Positions 1 through 8,400 of a stretch of DNA of 64,000 nucleotides are shown here, one piece after another. Position 1 is the first letter of the stretch; each line of letters starts with the position of its first letter. The DNA lies in IMG/VR virus record IMGVR_UViG_3300023278_002223, positions 1 through 64,000 of that record. The stretch is one strand, 5' to 3'. Position numbers and translations under genes: made by a program. Under the pieces are notes generated by a model. It did no database searches and was not told where the DNA came from. It saw only the letters and a program-made list of their open reading frames with translations. The DNA comes from a virus.

Positions 1-3000
1 ATCAGCATCCCTTAGTGGACTTACAGATACCACCATAACAGCCCCTGCAAGTGGATCAGCACTAAAATATAATGGATCTGCATGGCTCGATGATCCAAAT
101 CTAAAAGAAGAGGAGTCCACTGGACTTCTAACCGGGGGAGTCCTATCAACCGGAGCTGGAGCTGCTGAGTATTCAATCACAGACGGAACAGGCAAGGTTA
201 CAGACAATACAGGAGTAGAGACATATGTGTCATGGACTGGATTAACAAATAACACTCCGGCAAACATCGCTACAAACCTAATCACATTCGTAGGAATTAG
301 CTCATCTGGCACCCTAGTGGAGTCAACCACCAAATGGACTCCTCAGCAGAGAAGATCTCTTATTCCACTAGGAGTTGCAGTCCACGTAAACCTAACAGCA
401 GTTGACGTGGTCAACAATGAACAGCAGACATCATACAATATTGGAAGTCAACTTACAGACCTTGCAGAGGCAATTGGCTTCTTCAATGTCGATGGTAACG
501 TTGTCAGCGCAAATGGAGCAAACCTGTCTGTAAACAAGTCCGAGGGAGACATGTTCAAGAACGGGTCAAACTACCACAATGACGCAGACAATCCAAATGT
601 CATCACCCTAGCAGCCCTAAGTGCCGCAACCTTCCAATACAGATTCAGCAATGGAGACAACGGAACAACTGGAACATCTATTGATCCAGACAACTTAGAT
701 GACGGAGCAGGCGGACACACTGCTGTTGGTAACAACAAGTGGTCAATTCAGAGATTCTACTCTTTCACCTCAAACAACCTAAAAGTACAGAAGGGGGTCG
801 CCGAGTACAACTCTTTAGACTCCGCAGTTAACGCAATCGCAACAGAGTCCTACATAACAGAGCCATCCATCGAGGCCAACGGACTCCTAAGGGGTTGGCT
901 GATCGTTGCCAAGGGAGCGACAGACCTATCAGACTCAGCAGAGGCACTATTCCTAGAGGCACCTCAGTTCCCAGGAGGAAGCAGCGCAGGAGGAGCGTCA
1001 ATCACAGACTTGCAGGCAGCGTACGACAACTCCACTGCCGAGCCAGAGATACTAACCAACACAGCAAATGGAGCAGTTGGATTCAGAAGAGGCTCAGCAG
1101 CGGACACAGATCACGTATTCCATGTTCAAAACAACGCAGGGACCACCAACTTTTCAGTTGACGGAAATGGCCTAGTCCTAGCAAGCGGAACAATTAACGG
1201 AAGAGATGTTGCTACAGACGGAACAAAGCTTGACACAATCGAGACAAGTGCGACTGCAGATCAGTCAGACGCTGAGATAAAGACCGCCTACGAGAACAAT
1301 GCGAACACCAATGCGCTTACAGACGCATACGTCACAATCCTAGGAAACACCTCAAACACAAACTCAGGAGATGAGTCCCCAGCCTCCATTACTACCTCTG
1401 GAATTGTTGAGATTGCGACACTTGCAGAAGTTGACGCAGGGACTGACGGGCTAAGGGTCGTAACACCATCCGGGCTGGCCACCATCCAGACAGACGTTGA
1501 CGCCAACACTGCGAAATCAACCAACGTTAGCACAGACTTGGGGTACAGTACGGCAGCCGCTACTGGAACAGTAACTAGCTCCGATGGAACCAATGCCACC
1601 TTGCCAGCTGCCACCACCTCTCTTGCCGGACTCCAGACTGGAGCAGACAAGACTAAGCTGGACGGAATTGAGACAAGCGCGACTGCAGACCAGTCAGACG
1701 CCGAGATAAGAGCCGCAGTAGAAGCGGCTACAGACTCAAATGTCTTCACAGACGCAGACCACACCAAGCTTAACGCCATTGAGGCCTTGGCAGATGTAAC
1801 AGATGAAGCGAATGTTGATGCAGCGGGAGGATCGATCATCACATCTCAGTCTGGAACCCCATCTACAACCCCATCAAAGGTTGGCCTAATTAACATTGAC
1901 ACAACCGGAAACCTAGTATACGTATCCACTGGAACCTCAAGCAGTGGGGATTGGGCCCTACTAAACGACGGAAGTCTTCCAGCTCTAGACCTTGGAGATC
2001 TTGGAGATGTTTCTACCACAGGGCAGGCAGACGGAAAGGGGCTATTTCACAACGGGACATCCTTCGTAATGGAGTCAGCCACACTTGGAGACCAAGTAAC
2101 TGGAGCTGCCACAAACCTGTCCGATGTTAACACAGCAGGGGCTACCGAGACAGACGTCTTGGCCCTCTCTGGATCAACATGGGTTCCATCCGGAGTGTCC
2201 GGAGGATCAGCCTCACTTAGTGGGTTGACCGATACATCGCTAACATCCCCAGCAAGCGGGGCATATCTAAAGTATGACGGATCCAATTGGATTAATGAAA
2301 ACAGTGGAACCTCCGTTGATGTTTCAATTCAAGAGATTTCAGCTGGAGCTTCTGAGATTGTCATCGACATAAGTGACACAACTGTAGACATGCACGACAT
2401 CGCCATTTCTCACTTGGCTCCTGGTACAGATAACGTTTCTCTACGAATCTACCTGTCTGATGACGGTGGGTCTACCTACAAGTCAACCTCCTATCACTAC
2501 ACAAGGTCATCTGCATCCACCGGATCAGAAGCATACGGAGGAAGCGCAGCAGGAACCTACATAGCTCCATATAACGTTAATGCGGGTAACGCGACTGGGG
2601 AATCCAACCACATTAATATTAGGGTAACAAGGCCAACAAACCCAAATAGCCTTGACTCCTACACCATCTTTGATTATAGAGGCGGTTATGTTAGAACTTC
2701 TCATACTCCTATCCACGAAGAAGGCATCTTCTACTGGGCTGGAGGAACTGGAGGAGTAGACACAATTAAGCTTTCATTCAGTGCAGGAACCATCGACACC
2801 GGGGTTGTCGTACACAGGAAGGTCTCCGAGGGGATTGGAGGAGGATCAGCAGGATCACTAAGCGGGCTAACCGACACCTCTTTATCTGCCCCAGCATCGG
2901 GCGAGATTCTTGAATACGATGGAACAGACTGGGTCAACGCAACAAACGCAGGCGGTGGTGGGCCAACTTACTCTTCAGACGTTATCTCCTCTGGAGATGT

Positions 3001-3475
3001 TTCCTACATTTGGGACGTATCTGACACTGGCCTTCTAGACGCAGAGCTAAAAATAACAGACTGTCTGCCAGCCACAGACGGAAAGAGGCTCAAGATGTCC
3101 ATAAGCGTTGACGGCGGAAGTACCTACAAGGCTGGAGCAACCGACTACTCCTACCAGAGGACAGAGTTAGCAGGAACTACAAGGAATGACTTCGGAGACC
3201 CCACAACAACGCAGCCACAGCTTATGAATGCCGGGGCAGGAAATGCAACTAACGAGGGTTTAACCTTCACGTTCAATCTCACCAACCCAGAGAGCGTAAC
3301 TGCTAGGAAGATCGTTGAGTTTCATGGGTCGTGGATAGATCTTATTGGAGGGGTAAACAAGAGTCATGGACACGTCAGTCTGGGACTTACAGCCTCTGCT
3401 GTCACTCATGTTAAGCTTTTCTGGGATTCAGGCAACTTTAAACAAGGAACAGCTCTTCTCAAGAAGAGATTTTAA
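1..3475 (+). CDS. Tail fibre / receptor-binding structural protein (5' end outside window)
   Basis: The reading frame is open from position 2 (first complete codon) with no stop, so this is the C-terminal 1157 residues of a longer protein. The GTG at 227 is an internal codon, not a start. The protein is built from fibre-type repeats: LSGLTDT...APASG...L-Y-G--W modules (near 2-100, 2209-2300, 2855-2965), phrases such as KLDGIETSATADQSDAEI seen twice (near 1230 and 1660), and GIVEIATLAEVDAGTDGLRVVTP, a common phage fibre motif. Two beta-rich tip domains follow (about 2326-2850 and 2970-3475), each with an SxDGGSTYK motif and an xHVKLFWDSGNF-like end. Position ahead of the capsid genes and the composition support a trimeric host-recognition fibre. 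Ligand unknown. Confidence 0.8.
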   Translation, partial: SASLSGLTDTTITAPASGSALKYNGSAWLDDPNLKEEESTGLLTGGVLSTGAGAAEYSITDGTGKVTDNTGVETYVSWTGLTNNTPANIATNLITFVGISSSGTLVESTTKWTPQQRRSLIPLGVAVHVNLTAVDVVNNEQQTSYNIGSQLTDLAEAIGFFNVDGNVVSANGANLSVNKSEGDMFKNGSNYHNDADNPNVITLAALSAATFQYRFSNGDNGTTGTSIDPDNLDDGAGGHTAVGNNKWSIQRFYSFTSNNLKVQKGVAEYNSLDSAVNAIATESYITEPSIEANGLLRGWLIVAKGATDLSDSAEALFLEAPQFPGGSSAGGASITDLQAAYDNSTAEPEILTNTANGAVGFRRGSAADTDHVFHVQNNAGTTNFSVDGNGLVLASGTINGRDVATDGTKLDTIETSATADQSDAEIKTAYENNANTNALTDAYVTILGNTSNTNSGDESPASITTSGIVEIATLAEVDAGTDGLRVVTPSGLATIQTDVDANTAKSTNVSTDLGYSTAAATGTVTSSDGTNATLPAATTSLAGLQTGADKTKLDGIETSATADQSDAEIRAAVEAATDSNVFTDADHTKLNAIEALADVTDEANVDAAGGSIITSQSGTPSTTPSKVGLINIDTTGNLVYVSTGTSSSGDWALLNDGSLPALDLGDLGDVSTTGQADGKGLFHNGTSFVMESATLGDQVTGAATNLSDVNTAGATETDVLALSGSTWVPSGVSGGSASLSGLTDTSLTSPASGAYLKYDGSNWINENSGTSVDVSIQEISAGASEIVIDISDTTVDMHDIAISHLAPGTDNVSLRIYLSDDGGSTYKSTSYHYTRSSASTGSEAYGGSAAGTYIAPYNVNAGNATGESNHINIRVTRPTNPNSLDSYTIFDYRGGYVRTSHTPIHEEGIFYWAGGTGGVDTIKLSFSAGTIDTGVVVHRKVSEGIGGGSAGSLSGLTDTSLSAPASGEILEYDGTDWVNATNAGGGGPTYSSDVISSGDVSYIWDVSDTGLLDAELKITDCLPATDGKRLKMSISVDGGSTYKAGATDYSYQRTELAGTTRNDFGDPTTTQPQLMNAGAGNATNEGLTFTFNLTNPESVTARKIVEFHGSWIDLIGGVNKSHGHVSLGLTASAVTHVKLFWDSGNFKQGTALLKKRF
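2843..2971 (+). repeat. Direct repeat, copy A (fibre module)
   Basis: About 129 bp nearly identical to copy B at 3835-3960 in the next gene; it encodes the SLSGLTDTSLSAPASGEILE linker and the GGGGPTYSS junction that precedes the tip domain. The copies differ by one 3-base insertion and scattered, mostly silent changes. Confidence 0.85.
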
Positions 3476-3483
3476 TAATTAAT

Positions 3484-3494
3484 TTCGTATAATA
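3484..3494 (+). promoter_or_regulatory. Late promoter box TTCGTATAATA
   Basis: Exact copy of the box found also at 4532, 32620 and 32944 (variants at 11311, 15280, 26733). It lies in a 71-bp gap, 53 bp before the next start codon. It contains a TATAAT -10 hexamer preceded by TTCG; no -35 hexamer is visible. Confidence 0.7.
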
Positions 3495-3546
3495 CAATGG
3501 ACCAGATGGATCCACAGCACAATAACCATATTTAGAAAGTGTCAAA

Positions 3547-4458
3547 ATGGCAGATTTCAATCTATTTCAGTTCGGGCCTCAGGGTAGAGACATTTATGTC
3601 GATGCGAGTGGTGCGCTACAAATCACAACAGACCCAAGCGCAAGCGGATTCATCATGGGATACGGAGAGGCCGGATACGCCCTTCTCGTAGACGCTAGCG
3701 GAAGAATCCTAGCCACCGACAACAACGCTGTCTCTGGTATAAACGATCTAACAGACGTAAACACAGCAGGATCCACTGAGACTGACGTTCTAGCACTATC
3801 TGGATCAACCTGGGTTCCATCAGGAGTGTCCGCAGGATCAGCCTCACTAAGCGGATTAACCGACACCTCTCTATCTGCGCCAGCCTCAGGAGAGATTCTT
3901 GAATACAATGGAACAAACTGGGTCAACGCAACAAACGCAGGGGGCGGTGGGCCAACCTACAGCTCAACAACAATAGCCTCAGGAGCCTCAGAGTACATCT
4001 GGGACGTAAGCTCTGGAGCAAAGCAGTACGAGATCATTATCGACAACTGTCTGCCAGATACAGACGGCAAAAGATTCAAAGTCTCCATAAGTGATGATGG
4101 TGGAAGCACTTACGAGTCTGGAGCAACTTCTTACTTCTTCCAGAGATCAGAGGACGAGGGAACCGACGCCTACTTCAGTGACGGAACAACCACACAGCCT
4201 CAGCTATTCAACTCCGGAATCGGAAATGCCGCCGGAGAAGGTGGCAAGATCATGATGCAGGTGGGGGATTGTGCTAGCACTGATGTTGTCTCAGTAGTTT
4301 CCTATCAGGGAGCGTGGATCAACCTCATCGGCGGACCATTGACCAACAGAGGGATGTTCGGTCTAGGCGGCACCGCAGCTGCCATCACTCATATCAAGGT
4401 TTTCTGGGATTCAGGAAACTTCCGAAAGGGAGACGTCCTCCTTATGGAAAGATCATAA
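3547..4458 (+). CDS. Tail fibre / virion surface protein with duplicated tip domain
   Basis: 303 aa. The N-terminal 60 residues (FQFGPQGRDIYVDASGALQI, then an LLVDASG repeat) are paralogous to the N-terminus of the gene at 12782, suggesting a shared attachment domain. The middle carries two fibre linker repeats (DVNTAGSTETDVLALSGSTW and LSGLTDTSLSAPASG). The C-terminal about 165 residues are a third copy of the tip domain that ends the preceding gene (matching CLPDTDGKRFKVSISDDGGS and HIKVFWDSGNF). It has its own late promoter box at 3484. A receptor-binding or fibre-tip role is inferred from this domain sharing; no enzymatic motif is visible. Confidence 0.7.
   Translation: MADFNLFQFGPQGRDIYVDASGALQITTDPSASGFIMGYGEAGYALLVDASGRILATDNNAVSGINDLTDVNTAGSTETDVLALSGSTWVPSGVSAGSASLSGLTDTSLSAPASGEILEYNGTNWVNATNAGGGGPTYSSTTIASGASEYIWDVSSGAKQYEIIIDNCLPDTDGKRFKVSISDDGGSTYESGATSYFFQRSEDEGTDAYFSDGTTTQPQLFNSGIGNAAGEGGKIMMQVGDCASTDVVSVVSYQGAWINLIGGPLTNRGMFGLGGTAAAITHIKVFWDSGNFRKGDVLLMERS
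3835..3960 (+). repeat. Direct repeat, copy B (fibre module)
   Basis: Partner of 2843-2971. The near identity of about 126 bp between adjacent fibre genes is a likely substrate for recombination that would swap or delete tip domains. Confidence 0.85.
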
Positions 4459-4507
4459 GGCAAGACCAGATAAGTACTTGGCTATATCTGAAATAAAATA
4501 AAAGATT

Positions 4508-4531
4508 TTTAGGGGACGTAAGTCCCCTAAA
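4508..4531. terminator. Perfect 10-bp inverted repeat, possible terminator
   Basis: TTTAGGGGAC, loop GTAA, GTCCCCTAAA, placed between the fibre gene and the capsid promoter box that starts at 4532. No T-tract follows on the + strand, so intrinsic termination is doubtful; it could also insulate or regulate the promoter it abuts. Confidence 0.45.
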
Positions 4532-4542
4532 TTCGTATAATA
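4532..4542 (+). promoter_or_regulatory. Late promoter box TTCGTATAATA (capsid operon)
   Basis: Exact match to the recurrent box, directly against the inverted repeat at 4508-4531 and 42 bp upstream of the capsid protease start. Probably drives protease/scaffold, decoration and major capsid genes. Confidence 0.75.
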
Positions 4543-4584
4543 ATATGAGCATTAAACTTATGACATATGAGGAGATCGAAGAGT

Positions 4585-6360
4585 ATGAAGCATAAGCTTA
4601 ACCTGTTTACACAGGCCCACTTAAGTGACTTTACACAGTCAGACCTACAAAACATCATTGAGACAGATAGCGACGAGGGCTTTTCCGATTGGGCAAAGTC
4701 CGTTGCTTCCGTGTTCGATGGTGCCAACCAAGAAGATCAGCCAGATCTACTCAAAATGCGATCAATCCTCGTATCTGAGGGAATGAACTTAAACGACGAT
4801 GTCTTCCTAAGAGAAGAGCTAATGCAGGCTCGCTCAACTGGCGCACACAAGCCAGTAAACCTAGAGCACCAGGATGCAGACATCGTGGGCCACATGGTCC
4901 GAACATACGCCTCAGACAAGCAAGGTCATCTAATCGAAGGTGAAGCCCTCCCACAAGAGCCAGTCGACATCATAAACGACGCTGTGGTTTACTCTTACAT
5001 CTTCCCAGAAGTAGCAGCAAAAGTCAAAAGCATGGCAGGCAGGAATGAGCTATTCGTTTCTGTTGAGGCGTGGTTTGAAAGCTACGACTATCTAGTAGGA
5101 AACAAGATCGTAAGAAGGACAGATCAAACCTCCCCAATCTTTGACCCAACCCTAAGAATGATGGGTGGAGAAGGATACTACCAGGGAGAGAAGCTAGGAA
5201 GAGTTCTAAGGAACATCAGATTCGGTGGAATCGGCATCGTCGCTGTTCCTGCCAACCCAGAGTCCCTCATCCTAGAGGCCGGAACCACAACAAACGAAGA
5301 AGCTAAATCAGTAGAAAAACCAGCACTATGTAGTGCTCTAGATAACGACATTCAGCGCGTAATTGCAGAGAATACCCTAGGCTATCTAGAGAATCAGGAC
5401 AAGGAGGCATGTATGGAAGACAATTCAAACGCAGATGCCCTCCAGGCAAGCAATGTACAGGCTAACGACGTACAAACCGACGAAGCAGGAAGTGACAACA
5501 GTTGCTCCTCTGAGTCAGTAGAGTCATGTAATGAAGCCGACAGTAATTGTTGTCAGGAGTCAGCAAAGGCAAAGTTAGAAGCAAAAGAAGGAGCTTTCAA
5601 CTCTGTTGTTGGAGGAATCGCGGCCCTTTTAGAAGACACTGTAGCAGAGATGCAAGAGGTTGATAAGCAAATCGTCCTCCTCCAGAACGAATCTCTTGTT
5701 ATTGCTCGAAAGCAGAGTCTTGTTAAAGCGGGTCTAAAGGCAGATTCAATCAATAAGAGAATTGAAAAAGTCGTTTCCATGAGTGATGAGCAATTTGGAG
5801 AATACGTTGAAGAGGTCAAAGACATCCTCGACGCAAGCTCTGAAGAGGTTAACTCTGAGGAAGGCCAGGAAAACAATAAGGAAGAGGTTGCTGAGGGTAC
5901 ACAGCCAGACACTCTAGTAGAAGAAGTCGCTGAGGAAGTTGCTGAAGTCGTTGAGACCGAAGTTTCTGCCGAGGAGACAGACGATACAGAAGAGCTAAGC
6001 GCTGTGGAAACCGAAGCTGTTCAAGAGACTGCTGAAGTTGTAGTTGAAGAAGTTGTTGTCGAAGAGACTGCCCCAGAGGTAGCTCAAGTTGCCACTGAAG
6101 ATATTGTCGAAGAGACAGTTGAGGTTGCAGTCGAGACACCAGCAGAGGAAGCTACAGTGGAGACAGAGATTCTTGACGAAGTATCTGAGGAAGTAGTTGA
6201 AGTCCAGCAGGACGAAAGCGAAGAGGTGCTTGATCTCGACCTAGAGACCATTGTTCCTGTTTCCCCAGAGATCGCTCTACCAAGCGACATTGCCCCAACG
6301 TTTAATGACAAGCTTGAAGAAGCTATTCTCGATATTTTTAAACAAAGACGTGGTAGATAA
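4585..6360 (+). CDS. Prohead protease fused to scaffold-like acidic domain
   Basis: 591 aa from ATG 4585, chosen because AGGAG lies 10 bases upstream; an in-frame ATG at 4567 would add six residues. Residues about 30-235 look like the capsid-maturation protease type found just before the major capsid gene: a LKMRSILVSEGMNLND region, then KPVNLEHQDADIVGHM, where His and Asn are candidate catalytic or structural residues, then VSVEAWFESYD and GIGIVAVPANPES. After about residue 240 the chain becomes Cys-poor, Glu/Val-rich and probably helical (EEVAEEVAEVVETE-type repeats), as expected of a scaffold. An internal start at 5413 may express the scaffold alone. Family assignment is from motif layout and gene order, not from a search. 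Confidence 0.7.
   Translation: MKHKLNLFTQAHLSDFTQSDLQNIIETDSDEGFSDWAKSVASVFDGANQEDQPDLLKMRSILVSEGMNLNDDVFLREELMQARSTGAHKPVNLEHQDADIVGHMVRTYASDKQGHLIEGEALPQEPVDIINDAVVYSYIFPEVAAKVKSMAGRNELFVSVEAWFESYDYLVGNKIVRRTDQTSPIFDPTLRMMGGEGYYQGEKLGRVLRNIRFGGIGIVAVPANPESLILEAGTTTNEEAKSVEKPALCSALDNDIQRVIAENTLGYLENQDKEACMEDNSNADALQASNVQANDVQTDEAGSDNSCSSESVESCNEADSNCCQESAKAKLEAKEGAFNSVVGGIAALLEDTVAEMQEVDKQIVLLQNESLVIARKQSLVKAGLKADSINKRIEKVVSMSDEQFGEYVEEVKDILDASSEEVNSEEGQENNKEEVAEGTQPDTLVEEVAEEVAEVVETEVSAEETDDTEELSAVETEAVQETAEVVVEEVVVEETAPEVAQVATEDIVEETVEVAVETPAEEATVETEILDEVSEEVVEVQQDESEEVLDLDLETIVPVSPEIALPSDIAPTFNDKLEEAILDIFKQRRGR
5401..5407 (+). promoter_or_regulatory. Internal Shine-Dalgarno AAGGAGG
   Basis: A full-strength ribosome-binding sequence inside the protease-scaffold gene, 5 bases ahead of an in-frame ATG at 5413. 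Confidence 0.65.
5413..6360 (+). CDS. Internally initiated scaffold protein (candidate)
   Basis: In-frame ATG (residue 277 of the 591-aa protein) with AAGGAGG five bases upstream would yield a 315-aa protein starting MEDNSNADALQASN. It would contain only the acidic, coiled-coil-prone C-terminal part and none of the protease region. Phage lambda C/Nu3 is the classical example of a scaffold made from an internal start in the protease gene; the same solution is inferred here. The start region also has a run of Ser, Cys and Asn residues that looks like a flexible linker. Expression of this product is not proven by sequence alone. Confidence 0.5.
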   Translation: MEDNSNADALQASNVQANDVQTDEAGSDNSCSSESVESCNEADSNCCQESAKAKLEAKEGAFNSVVGGIAALLEDTVAEMQEVDKQIVLLQNESLVIARKQSLVKAGLKADSINKRIEKVVSMSDEQFGEYVEEVKDILDASSEEVNSEEGQENNKEEVAEGTQPDTLVEEVAEEVAEVVETEVSAEETDDTEELSAVETEAVQETAEVVVEEVVVEETAPEVAQVATEDIVEETVEVAVETPAEEATVETEILDEVSEEVVEVQQDESEEVLDLDLETIVPVSPEIALPSDIAPTFNDKLEEAILDIFKQRRGR

Positions 6361-6390
6361 TTCTACCAATTTTTAATAAGGAGTTTTACA

Positions 6391-6855
6391 ATGGCACTTA
6401 AGTCCCATCAGAAAATCGTCTCTGACGATGTAAACTTTCGACTCGATGCCCTCGCAACCCGTGGTGAACTCTGCTGTGTAAGCAGCACCGCTGGCGAGTG
6501 CGAAGTAGTCGCAACCGCAATCAGTGGCGCTCGCGTTGCTGGTATCCTACTCATGGACGTCGTAGCAACTGGTCGCCCAGCTAACCTCGACACCGACAGT
6601 GACCTCGACACAGGTACCTCTACTGCTAACCGCAACTTCAACAAGAACGAGACCTACAAGGGTGGCGTCGTTCGCCTCGCTCGTAAGGGTGAGCTAAGCG
6701 TTTCTTGTTCAACTGCTGTTTCTGCAGGAGACACCCTCTACATCGCCAACTCAGGCGCAATCTCTGCCACTCAGGCAACCGGCGCTCAGGAAGTCGGTTT
6801 CGCTCTAGAGGCAAAAGACAGCGATGGCTACGTAAAGATGTTCCTCGACTGCTAA
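6391..6855 (+). CDS. Capsid decoration / head-stabilising protein
   Basis: 154 aa between scaffold and major capsid genes, the usual place for a capsid cement protein. The sequence is beta-rich and small-residue-rich, with a middle phrase VVRLARKGELSVSCSTAVSAGDTLYI and an AQEVGFALEAKDSDGYVKMFL end, resembling DUF2190-type cement proteins as I remember them. AAGGAG lies 7 bases before ATG. Arginines are coded almost only by CGN codons, unlike most neighbours, which fits very high expression. No enzymatic motif. Confidence 0.6.
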   Translation: MALKSHQKIVSDDVNFRLDALATRGELCCVSSTAGECEVVATAISGARVAGILLMDVVATGRPANLDTDSDLDTGTSTANRNFNKNETYKGGVVRLARKGELSVSCSTAVSAGDTLYIANSGAISATQATGAQEVGFALEAKDSDGYVKMFLDC

Positions 6856-6929
6856 TACCAGTCAACTGTGTTTAGTATTTTATAACGTAATTTTTTTCAG
6901 AAATTCAATAAAGAAAGCAGGTTTCTAAA

Positions 6930-7889
6930 ATGGAAAACCGCGAGCTACTAAGAGCAACCGCTGGAAGCGATGCTCAGTCCCTAGAGAACCGCAAGGCTCT
7001 CGCACAAGTCCTAGCAAACGTGTGGAAGCAAGGCGTCCTAGAGCCAACTCTCATCGGCGACATCTTCTCCCGCATTGACGTTGAGGCTGGCATTGACGCC
7101 AAGTTCCCTCTCGACTTCTACACCCCAGCTGATTCTGATGGTACTGAGTTCGACGCATTCGTAATCGCCCGTGAGGGTGCCGTTCCTAACCGCGTCATCG
7201 ATGGTGACGAAGTACACGTACCTACATACAAGATTGCTAATAGCATCTCTTGGAACCTCGATTACGCCCGTGACGCCCGTTGGGATGTCATTGCACGCGC
7301 AATCGAAGTCTTCACTAACGGTTTCACCCGTAAGATGAACGACGATGGTCTACACACCCTCCTCGCAGCAGGCGGAACTACTGAGACCGTTGACACAGCA
7401 GCATCTGCTGGTTCATTCACCAAGAAGCTCGTTACCGATCTTCAGGTCGCAATGAAGCGCCAAGCTGGTGGTCGTGACGCACGTTTGACCAACCTACTCG
7501 TTTCACCAGAGGCAATCGCTGACATTCGTCTCTTCGCAGAGACCCAAGTTGATGACGGAACTCTCCGTAGCCTCATCAACAGCGATGGCAACCCAGCTCC
7601 AAGCCTATTCGGCGTAGAGCTCAATGAGCTAATCGACCTCGGTGCTTCCCAAGCACTCACCACCTACTGGACTGGTACCATCGGTGGAACACTCGATAAC
7701 TCAGACGAAGAGATCGTCATCGGCCTCGACCTCAGTACTCGTGACAGCTTTGTCATGCCAGTACGCGAGGACATGCAGATGTTCGACGACGCCACCCTCC
7801 ACCGTTCCGGTAAAGCCGGAGTCTACGGATGGATGGAGCTCGGCTTCGCTTGTCTCGACACCCGTCGCGTCATCACAGGTGCATTCTAA
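6930..7889 (+). CDS. Major capsid protein (HK97-fold type)
   Basis: 319 aa. Gene order (protease/scaffold, decoration, this gene, terminator, connectors) and composition point to the major capsid protein. The N-terminal helix-rich arm (ENRKALAQVLANVWKQGVLEP) and the pattern from residue 120 on (DDGLHTLLAAGG, LLVSPEAIADIR, FGVELNELIDLG, GLDLSTRDSFVMPVREDMQM, GKAGVYGWMELGFACLDTRRVI) are typical of phage capsid proteins that run through an A-domain to the C-terminus. Arg codons are almost all CGC/CGT. The leader (6856-6929) is U-rich and has no strong Shine-Dalgarno. Confidence 0.85.
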   Translation: MENRELLRATAGSDAQSLENRKALAQVLANVWKQGVLEPTLIGDIFSRIDVEAGIDAKFPLDFYTPADSDGTEFDAFVIAREGAVPNRVIDGDEVHVPTYKIANSISWNLDYARDARWDVIARAIEVFTNGFTRKMNDDGLHTLLAAGGTTETVDTAASAGSFTKKLVTDLQVAMKRQAGGRDARLTNLLVSPEAIADIRLFAETQVDDGTLRSLINSDGNPAPSLFGVELNELIDLGASQALTTYWTGTIGGTLDNSDEEIVIGLDLSTRDSFVMPVREDMQMFDDATLHRSGKAGVYGWMELGFACLDTRRVITGAF

Positions 7890-7939
7890 AGACGAGTCTT
7901 TAGTTACACTTTGTGTGGTTTGTACAGTTTGATGATTAG

Positions 7940-7974
7940 GGGGCAGGGTTCAACGGCCCTGCCCCATTTTCTTT
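7940..7974 (+). terminator. Intrinsic terminator after major capsid gene
   Basis: Perfect 9-bp stem GGGGCAGGG / CCCTGCCCC (7940-7948 and 7957-7965), 8-base loop, then ATTTTCTTT. It probably lowers expression of the connector genes relative to capsid. Confidence 0.85.
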
Positions 7975-7993
7975 ATACAGAAGAAGGTTAACA

Positions 7994-8392
7994 ATGTCAG
8001 CTAATTTTGATCCAGCACAAACAACAGTGCCAGTAGACTTCGGTCTATTCGTAAATGGAGTCCCAGTTAGCGGGCAGTCACCAACGGTTGCTTTTTACGA
8101 CATATCAGGGAAGATCTTAGATCACTCCACAAGCACGTTCGTTACCCAGGGAACTGAGGTATCCGGAACCGCCAGCTTGACAGAAATCGGCTCAGGACTA
8201 GGGGTTTATCAGTATGACTTTACATGGGGTGGCTTTGGCCTGTCAGCTCCATTCACACTAACTTGCTACTTTGACGTTACTATCCCATCGGGATATAGCG
8301 TTGATTTTACTTCAGCGGAAACACATAATGCCGTTGAACAGTTGAATATTACAAAAGACGAAAACAGGCCCTTCAGCCTAACACTTGAATAG
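7994..8392 (+). CDS. Structural protein, Ig-like, head-tail region
   Basis: 132 aa, beta-rich, with GAAGG 6 bases before ATG. Its pattern (VDFGLFVNGVPVSG...VAFYDISGKIL...GSGLGVYQYDFTW...PFTLTCYFDV) resembles the N-terminal half of the next gene (DIFVRDANGAL...FVIKDSAAVV...STGTYDARSFG...AGDWTIKWTAT), so both seem to carry one Ig-like or beta-sandwich domain. Position just after the capsid gene suggests a virion surface or neck component. No specific family recognised. Confidence 0.5.
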   Translation: MSANFDPAQTTVPVDFGLFVNGVPVSGQSPTVAFYDISGKILDHSTSTFVTQGTEVSGTASLTEIGSGLGVYQYDFTWGGFGLSAPFTLTCYFDVTIPSGYSVDFTSAETHNAVEQLNITKDENRPFSLTLE

Positions 8393-8400
8393 GAAAAACA

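Noticed and set aside
1288-1842. 184-codon frame on the minus strand opposite the first fibre gene
   Set aside because: Translation is Ser/Val/Ala-rich and mirrors the fibre repeats; no start signal. Shadow.
227-3475. Treating GTG 227 as the start of the first fibre gene
   Set aside because: The frame is open to the window start with typical fibre repeats, so the true start is upstream of the window.
4508-4531. Confident intrinsic terminator
   Set aside because: Stem is perfect, but there is no T-tract after it on the + strand; kept only as a low-confidence feature.
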